Assembly (NCBI GenBank): GCA_020638175.1
Contig: JACKJA010000002.1
Span: 1,488,001 to 1,552,000 of the forward strand
DNA: 64,000 nt
From: Rhodospirillales bacterium
Lineage (GTDB): Bacteria > Pseudomonadota > Alphaproteobacteria > Micavibrionales > Micavibrionaceae
Reading direction: 5' to 3'
The notes beneath the pieces were generated by a model that did no database searches, was not told the origin of the DNA, and worked only from the letters and a program-made list of their open reading frames with translations. Position numbers and translations under genes: made by a program. This document shows positions 24,423 through 32,202 of this stretch, piece after piece. Numbering within the stretch: position 1 is the stretch's first letter; every line of letters begins with the position of its first letter.

Positions 24423-25832
24423 ATGAGCGTCGTCACCCGCATTGCCCCCTCTCCAACCGGATACATGCACATCGGCACCGCCCGCACGGCTTTGTACAGC
24501 TGGCTGTACGCCAAGCGCCACAATGGTAAATTCCTGCTGCGGATCGAGGATACCGACCGCGCTCGCCACTCAGAGGAAGCCGTTCTGGCCATCATGAACG
24601 GCATGAAATGGCTGGGACTGGACTGGGACGGCGAAGCGGTTTCCCAATTTGAACAGCGCAACCGCCACGCTGAAATCGCCCGGAAAATGGTCGAGGAAGG
24701 CAAAGCTTATTACTGCTATTGCTCGCCCGAAGAACTGGAATCCATGCGTGAAAAAGCCAAGGCCGAAGGCCTCCCGACATTCTATGATCGTCGCTGGCGC
24801 GATAAAGGACCGGAAGACGCGCCGGTTGGCGGCAAGCCGGTCGTGCGGATCAAAGCTCCGCTGGATGGTGAAACCACGATCCACGATCATGTGCAGGGCG
24901 ATGTCACTGTCAAAAACGAACAACTTGATGATTTCATCATCCTGCGTTCCGATGGCACTCCGACCTATATGCTCTCGGTTGTAGTCGACGACCACGATAT
25001 GGGCGTCACACACGTCATCCGCGGCGACGATCATTTGAACAACACGTTCCGCCAGAAAGCCATTTATGACGCGATGGGCTGGCCGTTGCCGGAATACGCC
25101 CATTTGCCTTTGATTCTGGGACAGGACGGCAAAAAACTTTCCAAACGTCACGGCGCCGCCAGCGTCGAGGAATACCGGGATATGGGCTACCTGCCCGAAG
25201 CGATGCGCAACTATCTGCTGCGTCTGGGCTGGAGCCACGGCGACGATGAAATCATCAGTACCAATCAGGCGATTGAATGGTTTAACCTTGAAAACATCAA
25301 TCAATCTGCCGCCCGCTTTGATTTTGCCAAGCTGGAAAGCATCAACACTCATTACATGAAAGAGGCCAATGATGAACGCCTGATCGAACTCATCACGCCA
25401 TTTCTGCGCGAACGCCATAATCTCGACATTGTCGGCGATGAAACGGCGCATCAACGGCTCAAAAACGGTATGAACGACTTGAAAGACCGCGCGAAAACAC
25501 TCCTGCAGCTCACTGATGAAGCTGCATTTTACGCGAAAAAAGTACCGTTCGACTTTGATGAGAAAGCAAAAGCAATGCTGGACCAAGACACGATTCCGGT
25601 CCTGCAGGCTCTGCACAAAGGGTTCAGGGACACCCCCGATTTTACCGCTGAAACCGTCGAGCAAATTTGTAAAGACGTGGCCAATGACATGAAAGAAGGC
25701 AAGCTTGGTAAAGTCGCCATGCCCCTGCGTGCCGCCCTGACCGGCACAACTGTTTCGCCGTCAATCTTCCATGCCGCGCCGGTTCTGGGCCGGGAAGAAT
25801 GTCTGAGCCGTCTCGAAGCCGTCATTAAATAA
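24423..25832 (+). CDS. gltX: Glutamyl-tRNA synthetase
   Basis: Charges tRNA with glutamate. The 469-residue class I synthetase has the HIGH-type motif in YMHIGTART (about residues 14-22) and the KMSKS-type motif KLSKRHG (238-244), plus LLRIEDTDRAR. The open frame reaches far upstream, but the ATG at 24423 follows AGGAAAAAGAAC and gives the family start MSVVTRIAPSPTG. The 95-bp gap to comEC is AT-rich and probably holds the promoter (TTGTTT at 24355). Confidence 0.97.
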   Translation: MSVVTRIAPSPTGYMHIGTARTALYSWLYAKRHNGKFLLRIEDTDRARHSEEAVLAIMNGMKWLGLDWDGEAVSQFEQRNRHAEIARKMVEEGKAYYCYCSPEELESMREKAKAEGLPTFYDRRWRDKGPEDAPVGGKPVVRIKAPLDGETTIHDHVQGDVTVKNEQLDDFIILRSDGTPTYMLSVVVDDHDMGVTHVIRGDDHLNNTFRQKAIYDAMGWPLPEYAHLPLILGQDGKKLSKRHGAASVEEYRDMGYLPEAMRNYLLRLGWSHGDDEIISTNQAIEWFNLENINQSAARFDFAKLESINTHYMKEANDERLIELITPFLRERHNLDIVGDETAHQRLKNGMNDLKDRAKTLLQLTDEAAFYAKKVPFDFDEKAKAMLDQDTIPVLQALHKGFRDTPDFTAETVEQICKDVANDMKEGKLGKVAMPLRAALTGTTVSPSIFHAAPVLGREECLSRLEAVIK

Positions 25833-25860
25833 TTGGTAATAAAATCAAGCTATAAATGAA

Positions 25861-25898
25861 CGCTGCAGATTGATTTTGCAGCGCAATAAATCTATTAT
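25861..25898 (+). promoter_or_regulatory. gltA promoter overlapped by inverted repeat
   Basis: TTGATT (25870-25875) and TATTAT (25893-25898) are 17 bp apart. The dyad CGCTGCA (25861-25867) and TGCAGCG (25877-25883) brackets the -35, the arrangement of an operator. The dyad has no T-run behind it, which argues against a terminator for gltX. Confidence 0.55.
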
Positions 25899-25962
25899 CA
25901 TTCCTGCACGGTTTCTAAAAAACCGCCTTCCCTTTTTATTCCACCCAATGAGGCAGATTATC

Positions 25963-27273
25963 ATGTCAGAAGAAAACACAGATAAAACATTTACCCTGAC
26001 CAATGACGAAACCGGCGAAAGCTGGAAGCTCCCTGTTCTGTCAGGCACAACCGGGCCCGATGTTATCGACGTCCGTAAACTTTACTCCGAGACAGGACTT
26101 TTCACATTCGACCCCAGCTACACATCGACAGCCAGTTGCAAATCACGCCTGACCTTTATTGACGGTGACAAAGGCATCCTGATGCACCGCGGCTATAACA
26201 TCAAGGAACTGGCTGAAAAAAGCACGTTTTTGGAAGTCGCCTATCTGCTTCTATACGGTGACCTGCCCAACAAGAAAGAATTTGAAACGTTCCAGGGTAA
26301 CGTGAAATATCACACCATGGTCCACGACCAGATGCAGTATTTCTTCCGCGGATTCCGCCGTGACGCGCATCCGATGGCCATTATGGTGGCCGCTGTCGGC
26401 GCGATGTCGGCGTTCTATCATGACTCGCTGGATATCTGGGACCCGCGCCACCGTGAAATTTCCGCACACCGCTTGTTGTCAAAAATCCCGACACTGGCCG
26501 CCATGAGTTACAAATATTCGATCGGTCAGCCTTTCCGGTATCCGCAAAATGACCTGACCTATTCGGAAAACTTCCTGCAGATGTGCTTTGGCGTTCCGGC
26601 CGAACCCTACAAGGTAAACCCGGCCTGCGCCCGCGCCATGGATAAAATCCTGATCCTGCACGCGGACCACGAACAAAACGCATCGACGTCAACGGTCCGT
26701 CTGGCCGGGTCGTCTCAGGCAAACCCATTTGCGTGCATTTCATCAGGGATTGCTTCGCTGTGGGGACCGGCACATGGCGGCGCCAACCAGGCCGTTCTTG
26801 AGATGCTGGACCAAATCGGCACCGTCGACAAGATTCCCGAATATCTGGAAAAAGCCAAGGACAAAGACGATCCGTTCCGCCTGATGGGCTTTGGCCACCG
26901 GGTTTACAAGAACTTCGACCCGCGCGCCGATGTGTTGCGCGAGTCATGCCATGAGGTTCTCGAGGAACTCGGCGTCAAGGACGAACCACGCCTGAAACTG
27001 GCGATGGAACTGGAACGTATCGCGCTGGAGGACGATTATTTCGTCCAGCGCAAACTGTTCCCGAATGTCGACTTCTATTCCGGCATTATTCTGAACGCTA
27101 TGGGATTCCCGACCAACATGTTCACGGTGCTGTTTGCTGTGGGCCGGACGATTGGCTGGATTTCCCAGTGGAAAGAAATGATCGAGGAACCATCCCTGCG
27201 GATCGGCCGTCCGCGCCAGCTCTACACTGGCCCGGCCGAACGTCCCTACGTTCCGATGAACAAACGCAAATAA
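25963..27273 (+). CDS. gltA: Citrate synthase
   Basis: Condenses oxaloacetate with acetyl-CoA, the entry to the TCA cycle. The 436-residue protein is of the long Gram-negative type with an N-terminal beta-rich domain (FTLTNDETGESWKLPVLSG). Catalytic regions include HADHEQNASTSTVR, GPAHGGANQAVLEML and GFGHRVYKNFDPRA. The ATG at 25963 follows GAGGCAGATTATC; upstream in-frame codons precede the promoter's likely start site and are not coding. Confidence 0.98.
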   Translation: MSEENTDKTFTLTNDETGESWKLPVLSGTTGPDVIDVRKLYSETGLFTFDPSYTSTASCKSRLTFIDGDKGILMHRGYNIKELAEKSTFLEVAYLLLYGDLPNKKEFETFQGNVKYHTMVHDQMQYFFRGFRRDAHPMAIMVAAVGAMSAFYHDSLDIWDPRHREISAHRLLSKIPTLAAMSYKYSIGQPFRYPQNDLTYSENFLQMCFGVPAEPYKVNPACARAMDKILILHADHEQNASTSTVRLAGSSQANPFACISSGIASLWGPAHGGANQAVLEMLDQIGTVDKIPEYLEKAKDKDDPFRLMGFGHRVYKNFDPRADVLRESCHEVLEELGVKDEPRLKLAMELERIALEDDYFVQRKLFPNVDFYSGIILNAMGFPTNMFTVLFAVGRTIGWISQWKEMIEEPSLRIGRPRQLYTGPAERPYVPMNKRK

Positions 27274-27276
27274 AAA

Positions 27277-28419
27277 TTACGTCAAAGATAAAACAAAAGA
27301 TGCCGCTTGCTCTGCTGGCGGCATTTTTTTTGCCCCGGTCAGAAGCAATCGAACCTTGTCAAAGGCCTGTTTTTGTTTGGCCGCACCATCCGTCAGCCCC
27401 CTTGCCGCCGCTGACAATCTTTCTATCGTGCAATCATTTTGGATAAATTCCGGAACGACCGGCGCATCCAAAAGCAAATTGGCCAGATGCACATATTTGA
27501 CGCTCACTTTACGCTTCACGATCTCGAACGTCAGGCGGTTCATTTTATAACCGATCACATGCGGCACCCCGGCCACAGCCAGCTCCAACCCCACCGTCCC
27601 CGAAGTCGCCAGCGCCCCGTCCATCGCGGCAAAAGCATTCCATTTTTGCGCCGGATCCGTTGTGATGACGCACGGTAAATCGGTCGTCAACGCCCGCACC
27701 CGCGCCTCAAGATGCGGCAATGTCGGCACAATAAACCGCACATCTGGATCATGAGCCACCAGCCGCTTCATAACGGCAACGAATACCGGCCCCATGCGCT
27801 TTAACTCGCCGCCGCGACTGCCAAATAACACACCAAAGGTCGACGCCGTAGCAGGAATATCCTGCGCCCGCCTGAACGTCGCGCCATCGGCTGTCGCATA
27901 ACCGCTTTCCAGCATAGGATGCCCGACAAACGCGGCCTTCATCCCCTCGCGCTCGAAATACGGAGGCTCAAAGGGAAACAGGCACATAATTCCGTCATAA
28001 AGACGCGCCACCTTCGCCGCCCGTTCCGGCCGCCACGCCCAGACCGTCGGCGCTACGTAATGGATCATTTGCGGTGCAGTTTCAGGTCTGCACCGCTGGC
28101 GCACCTGCTTGACAACCCGAAACGAAAAATCCGGCGCATCAATAGTAACCACAATATCAGGTGATATTTTTACAATATTATCAGATGCCTGTTTAATTCT
28201 TTTAAGAATAAGATTTAAACGCGGCAGGATTTCCGCCACCCCCATCACCGACAAATCTTCCATGGGAAACAGGCTTTCCAGCCCCTCGGCTTGCATCAAC
28301 GGGCCACCGACACCGTGAAAGGCAATAGCGCCCTCCGCTTGTTTCTTCAAGGCCGCCATTAAACGCGCCCCCAAAACATCGCCCGATGCTTCACCCGCCG
28401 TAATAAACACCTGCATCAT
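27277..28419 (-). CDS. lpxB: Lipid-A-disaccharide synthase
   Basis: Joins UDP-diacylglucosamine and lipid X into the lipid A disaccharide at the inner membrane. The 380-residue GT-B enzyme begins MMQVFITAGEASGDVLGARL and shows MEDLSVMGVAEILPRL, DAPDFSFRV, YVAPTVWAWRPER, FEPPYFEREG and ALATSGTVGLELA. Last gene of the lpx block; its start overlaps the lpxI stop (ATGA). Its last codons also encode the terminator hairpin of convergent gltA. Confidence 0.97.
   Translation of the reverse strand: MMQVFITAGEASGDVLGARLMAALKKQAEGAIAFHGVGGPLMQAEGLESLFPMEDLSVMGVAEILPRLNLILKRIKQASDNIVKISPDIVVTIDAPDFSFRVVKQVRQRCRPETAPQMIHYVAPTVWAWRPERAAKVARLYDGIMCLFPFEPPYFEREGMKAAFVGHPMLESGYATADGATFRRAQDIPATASTFGVLFGSRGGELKRMGPVFVAVMKRLVAHDPDVRFIVPTLPHLEARVRALTTDLPCVITTDPAQKWNAFAAMDGALATSGTVGLELAVAGVPHVIGYKMNRLTFEIVKRKVSVKYVHLANLLLDAPVVPEFIQNDCTIERLSAAARGLTDGAAKQKQAFDKVRLLLTGAKKMPPAEQAASFVLSLT
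27300..27331 (+). terminator. Rho-independent terminator of gltA, inside the 3' end of lpxB
   Basis: ATGCCGC (27300-27306) pairs with GCGGCAT (27318-27324) around an 11-base loop, followed by eight T (27324-27331). It lies 27 bp after the gltA stop. On the other strand the same bases are lpxB codons about 8-16 from its end. Confidence 0.75.
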
Positions 28420-29291
28420 GGCTGATCCTGCGGCTTAAGCACAACGCCCATCACGAACATCTTGTTTTTATCGGCCAGCCCGGCCACCTCTTCCGGCTCC
28501 AAAAGCAACGCCGTTCCGGCCTGCACAATGATCCCGGCCAGCCCGGCCTCAGCGCACAAACGCACCGTCTCCGGCCCCATAGTCGGCAAATCCAGTGCGA
28601 TATCCTGCTGTGGCTTGCAGGTTTTCACCAGCACGCCGCCGCGCCCGGCCCGTTTATACGCTTTGCATCGCCGGATCAACGCATCGGTGCCCTCAACGCC
28701 CTCAACGCCCAGAACAATTCCTTCTTGCACGATCACGGATTGTCCGACATCCAAAGCGCCCAAAGCTTGGGAAACCTCGATCCCCCGCTCGATATCAGCC
28801 TGATCGGCTTTTGACGGTTTCTTTTTGCCGATTAGACCTTCCGGCATCAGCAAATCCCGGGCAAAGTCCTGCACCGGATGCACCGTAAACCCTTCACTTT
28901 CGATTTCCTCCCGCAGGGCGCTGAGAATCCCGTCATCCCCCAGTGCCTTGACACCCAGACGGGCAAAAAAACCGGCAGTGCGTATATCCGGGCGCAGCTC
29001 CGCCAGAGAAGGCCGCCGAATAGAGCCTATCAAGACAAGGTCGTCAATCTTACGCTCTTTCAATGTTTTGAAAATATGCCCGGCCGCGCCCAAACGGGTA
29101 AGAAGGTGCTTCCGACCGGAAAAAACCTGCGGGTCTGTTTGCCCTTCAAAGCCGACAATAAACACGTCAATTCCGGCCTTGTCACACGCCGCCACCAACC
29201 GGGACGGCAAACCACCGCCCCCGGCAATAATCCCCAGCCTGGTAATAGCAGGAATTTGATCGTCTACGCGGCTTTCCGGGGGGGCTGACAT
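28416..29291 (-). CDS. lpxI: UDP-2,3-diacylglucosamine pyrophosphatase, LpxI type
   Basis: Hydrolyses UDP-2,3-diacylglucosamine to lipid X, replacing LpxH in alphaproteobacteria. The 291-residue protein shows LGIIAGGGGLPSRLVAAC, LTRLGAAGHIFKTLKER, DLVLIGSIRRPSL, LGDDGILSALREEIESEGF and EGVEGTDALIRRC. The gene starts inside the last 28 bp of lpxA and overlaps lpxB by 4 bp. Confidence 0.96.
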   Translation of the reverse strand: MSAPPESRVDDQIPAITRLGIIAGGGGLPSRLVAACDKAGIDVFIVGFEGQTDPQVFSGRKHLLTRLGAAGHIFKTLKERKIDDLVLIGSIRRPSLAELRPDIRTAGFFARLGVKALGDDGILSALREEIESEGFTVHPVQDFARDLLMPEGLIGKKKPSKADQADIERGIEVSQALGALDVGQSVIVQEGIVLGVEGVEGTDALIRRCKAYKRAGRGGVLVKTCKPQQDIALDLPTMGPETVRLCAEAGLAGIIVQAGTALLLEPEEVAGLADKNKMFVMGVVLKPQDQP

Positions 29292-30067
29292 AGGGTAAAC
29301 CTGTTTTTCTGACGGGCGAACTGGATGATATCCATTACGGCCTGTTCATCGGCGAAGTTTTGCGCCACATTTTCCAGACGCTGATCCAAAGTCCCCTCGC
29401 CGGAAAACAGGGCGTTAAAGGCGCTTTGCAGGGTTTTGACCTGATCTCTCGTAAAGCCGCGGCGCTCCAGCCCGACAAGGTTCAACCCCGCCAGATGCGC
29501 CCGCTCGCCTTTGACACGGCCATAGGGAATAACATCGTTTTCAACGCCGGACATCCCGCCGATCACAGCATGATCGCCAATCCGGATAAACTGGTGAACC
29601 GCCGCCAAACCGCCGATCACGACAAAATCACCGACAACCACATGGCCGCCCAGCGTGGCATTATTGGCCAGAATAACATTGTTCCCGATACGGCAATCAT
29701 GCGCGACATGTACACCGATCATAAACAACCCGTTATCACCAATAACGGTTTCCATCCCGCCATCCTGCGTACCGGGATTCATCGTCACATGTTCGCGGAT
29801 TGTATTGTTTTTACCGATCTTCAACATCGACGGTTCCCCGCCATATTTCAAATCCTGCGGCGGCATGCCGATCGAGGCAAAAGGATAAATCTGGGTTCCC
29901 TCACCAATATCCGTGTGGCCGTCAACCACGACATGCGCATGCAAAACCACATTGTCGCCTAAAACCACGTTCGGCCCGACAACGCAATACGGTCCGACTT
30001 TTACGCCGGCCCCCAGTTTCGCTGTTTCGTGAATGATCGCGGTAGGATGAATATTATTCTCAGTCAT
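29264..30067 (-). CDS. lpxA: UDP-N-acetylglucosamine acyltransferase
   Basis: First enzyme of lipid A synthesis, moving a hydroxyacyl chain from ACP to UDP-GlcNAc. The 267-residue protein has the left-handed beta-helix of hexapeptide repeats, starting IHPTAIIHETAKLGAGVKVGP, with the catalytic His in VHVAHDCRIG and the motif VHQFIRIGDHAVIGG. The ATG at 30067 fits homologues; an upstream TTG would add 12 residues. Length is normal. Confidence 0.97.
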   Translation of the reverse strand: MTENNIHPTAIIHETAKLGAGVKVGPYCVVGPNVVLGDNVVLHAHVVVDGHTDIGEGTQIYPFASIGMPPQDLKYGGEPSMLKIGKNNTIREHVTMNPGTQDGGMETVIGDNGLFMIGVHVAHDCRIGNNVILANNATLGGHVVVGDFVVIGGLAAVHQFIRIGDHAVIGGMSGVENDVIPYGRVKGERAHLAGLNLVGLERRGFTRDQVKTLQSAFNALFSGEGTLDQRLENVAQNFADEQAVMDIIQFARQKNRFTLCQPPRKAA

Positions 30068-30146
30068 GAGCTGCAATATGCCGGAAAGCCTTTGTCTGCG
30101 CAAATCACGGTTTATTGCGCGGTGTTACAAACGTCCCTGTCGGGGT

Positions 30147-30605
30147 TTATTTATCATCCATAATCATGGCGCTAAAAACCGCCTCGGCACAAAGCTTGTC
30201 ATTGACGATCGCCTCGCCCTTGAACTTCCAGACATTGCGCCGGGATTGCAGCTTCGTCACATGAATATACATGGAATCGCCGGGGGTAACGGGCTTGCGG
30301 AACCGGGCGTTATCAATCGTCATAAAATAAACCAGTTTGCCTTCAGCCTCCGGCCCTAGCGTTTTCACCACCAGGCAAGCCGCTGTCTGGGCCATGGATT
30401 CGATAATCATCACACCCGGCATGATCGGCGCGCCGGGGAAATGCCCCATAAATTGCGGCTCGTTCATCGTTACATTTTTAAGGCCGACAGCACTTTCACC
30501 CTCGACATAGTCGACAATCCGATCAACCAGCAAAATCGGATAACGGTGCGGAATCATCTCCATGATCCGGGTTACGTCTATATAGTCTTTTTCTTGCTCA
30601 CTCAT
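30147..30605 (-). CDS. fabZ: 3-hydroxyacyl-ACP dehydratase FabZ
   Basis: Dehydrates hydroxyacyl-ACP in fatty acid elongation, competing with LpxA and LpxD for the same substrate. The 152-residue hot-dog protein has the active-site His in PHRYPILLVDRI and Glu in MPGVMIIESMAQTAA. It lies between lpxD and lpxA as usual, 7 bp after lpxD. Confidence 0.98.
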   Translation of the reverse strand: MSEQEKDYIDVTRIMEMIPHRYPILLVDRIVDYVEGESAVGLKNVTMNEPQFMGHFPGAPIMPGVMIIESMAQTAACLVVKTLGPEAEGKLVYFMTIDNARFRKPVTPGDSMYIHVTKLQSRRNVWKFKGEAIVNDKLCAEAVFSAMIMDDK

Positions 30606-30612
30606 CGCCTTT

Positions 30613-31578
30613 TCACCTGCTCTTCTTTGTCAGTTTGTTCAAGGTGGCTATCTGCCGCATAAACTGTTTTATAGGAATCGCCGGGGCTCCCATCACTTCC
30701 GCGCCGGCAGGTACATCCCGCATAATCCCGGCTTGAGCGGCAATCCGTGCCCCCATCCCGATATGCAAATGCCCGGCAACACCCGCCTGCCCGGCAATCA
30801 CAGCATAATCGTCAATGACAGTCGACCCTGAAATGCCAACCTGGGCGACGATCACACAGCCCTTGCCGATTTTTACGTTATGCCCGATTTGCACGAGATT
30901 ATCAATCCATGTTCCTTGCCCGATAACCGTGTCCGGACCTGCGCCGCGGTCTATACAGCTATTTGCCCCGATTTCGACATGATCCCCGATCACAACCCGC
31001 CCCAGTTGCGGCACTTTGACATGCCCCGCCGGATCAATGGCAAAACCAAAACCATCCTGCCCGATCCGCGCCCCTGGATAAATCCGTACATAAGCGCCAA
31101 TCACGGCATAGGAAATCGTGGCGTTCGCCCCAATCCGGCAGCAATCCCCCAATTCAACATGCGGCCCGATCACGGCTCCGGCTTCAATCACGCAGCCCGC
31201 GCCGATTTTAGCCGTAGGGTCAATGATCGCCTGCGGTGATATATACGGCTCCGGGGATGTTTCCTGAGGGTAGAAAGCCTGCGCCACTTTAGCATAGGAT
31301 TTATAGGGATGGGGTGATACCAGCAACGCCAAACCATTCGGCGCCAGATCGCACATTTCCTGTGCAACGATACAGGCCGCGGCCTTGGTTACGGCAAACT
31401 GCTCCTTATAGCGGATATTATCAAGAAAACTGATATCGTCCGGCCCGGCATGATCGAGAGCCGCGACATCGGCAACCACCGTTTCCGGATCGCCTTGCAC
31501 AACCTCGGCCCCCGCCAGCGCCGCAAGATGCGCCAGTGTCATCGGCTTTGCACGCTGGAAAAAACGAAAATCAGCCAT
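30613..31578 (-). CDS. lpxD: UDP-3-O-acylglucosamine N-acyltransferase
   Basis: Third step of lipid A synthesis, N-acylating the glucosamine. The 321-residue protein has the LpxD N-terminal uridine-binding domain (about 12-100; DHAGPDDISFLDN) and a hexapeptide beta-helix (about 108-300; IDNLVQIGHNVKIGKGCVI, QVGISGSTVI, GVAGHLHIG). It starts 6 bp after the skp-like gene ends. Confidence 0.97.
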   Translation of the reverse strand: MADFRFFQRAKPMTLAHLAALAGAEVVQGDPETVVADVAALDHAGPDDISFLDNIRYKEQFAVTKAAACIVAQEMCDLAPNGLALLVSPHPYKSYAKVAQAFYPQETSPEPYISPQAIIDPTAKIGAGCVIEAGAVIGPHVELGDCCRIGANATISYAVIGAYVRIYPGARIGQDGFGFAIDPAGHVKVPQLGRVVIGDHVEIGANSCIDRGAGPDTVIGQGTWIDNLVQIGHNVKIGKGCVIVAQVGISGSTVIDDYAVIAGQAGVAGHLHIGMGARIAAQAGIMRDVPAGAEVMGAPAIPIKQFMRQIATLNKLTKKSR

Positions 31579-31584
31579 AGCGAA

Positions 31585-32148
31585 TTATTTAACGCCCTTT
31601 ACATCAAGCTTGACCGCGCTTAAAGACGCATCCAGCTTTTTCATGACATCGGCGGTAATATCCAAAGACGGCTCGCTCCAGACAATCCCCTGCCCGGTCA
31701 GGACCAGATCAAAATCTTTCTCTTTGGAAAGGCCTTCGACAATTTTCAGGATTTCTTTTTGCAAAACCCCGGACGCTTTCGCTGTCGCTTCGGCAAAAGC
31801 TTGCTTACGCTCCTGAACAGCCCGGCGGGCCTCCATGACTTTTTTATCAAAAGCCAGCTTTTCCGTATCAAACTGCTCCGTCGAAATGTCCTTGCGCTTG
31901 TCATCCAGCGCCTTACCGACCGCTTGCAACTCGGCCTCTTTTTTGGAAAATTCAGCTTGCGAACTTTTTTGATAAGCCTCGATCTGACGCTGAATATCCT
32001 TCGCCGCCAAAGAATTCATCAAAATAGTCTGAACATTAACAATCGCCACTTTTGTATCGGCATGGGCAGCTTGCACCGGCACCAAAAGCGCCATAGCCAT
32101 AACGAATGAAACAAAAAACACGCGGGCGCGCACAGCCATATCAGACAT
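31585..32148 (-). CDS. skp: Skp/OmpH family periplasmic chaperone
   Basis: A 187-residue exported protein: signal peptide (about 1-31, ending QAAHA|D), then KVAIVNVQTIL and a long Glu/Lys/Ala coiled coil (about 55-135), as in Skp, which holds unfolded outer-membrane proteins. MSDMAV leaves two possible ATG starts 9 bp apart. It lies between bamA and lpxD, the classic position. Confidence 0.92.
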   Translation of the reverse strand: MSDMAVRARVFFVSFVMAMALLVPVQAAHADTKVAIVNVQTILMNSLAAKDIQRQIEAYQKSSQAEFSKKEAELQAVGKALDDKRKDISTEQFDTEKLAFDKKVMEARRAVQERKQAFAEATAKASGVLQKEILKIVEGLSKEKDFDLVLTGQGIVWSEPSLDITADVMKKLDASLSAVKLDVKGVK

Positions 32149-32202
32149 AATATTCCTCTTTTCTTAAAATATAAAAACCAAGCAGAAACGCGAACAAATA
32201 AT

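Noticed and set aside
25861..25883. Terminator for gltX
   Set aside because: The hairpin has no T-run and overlaps a good gltA promoter, so an operator is a better reading.
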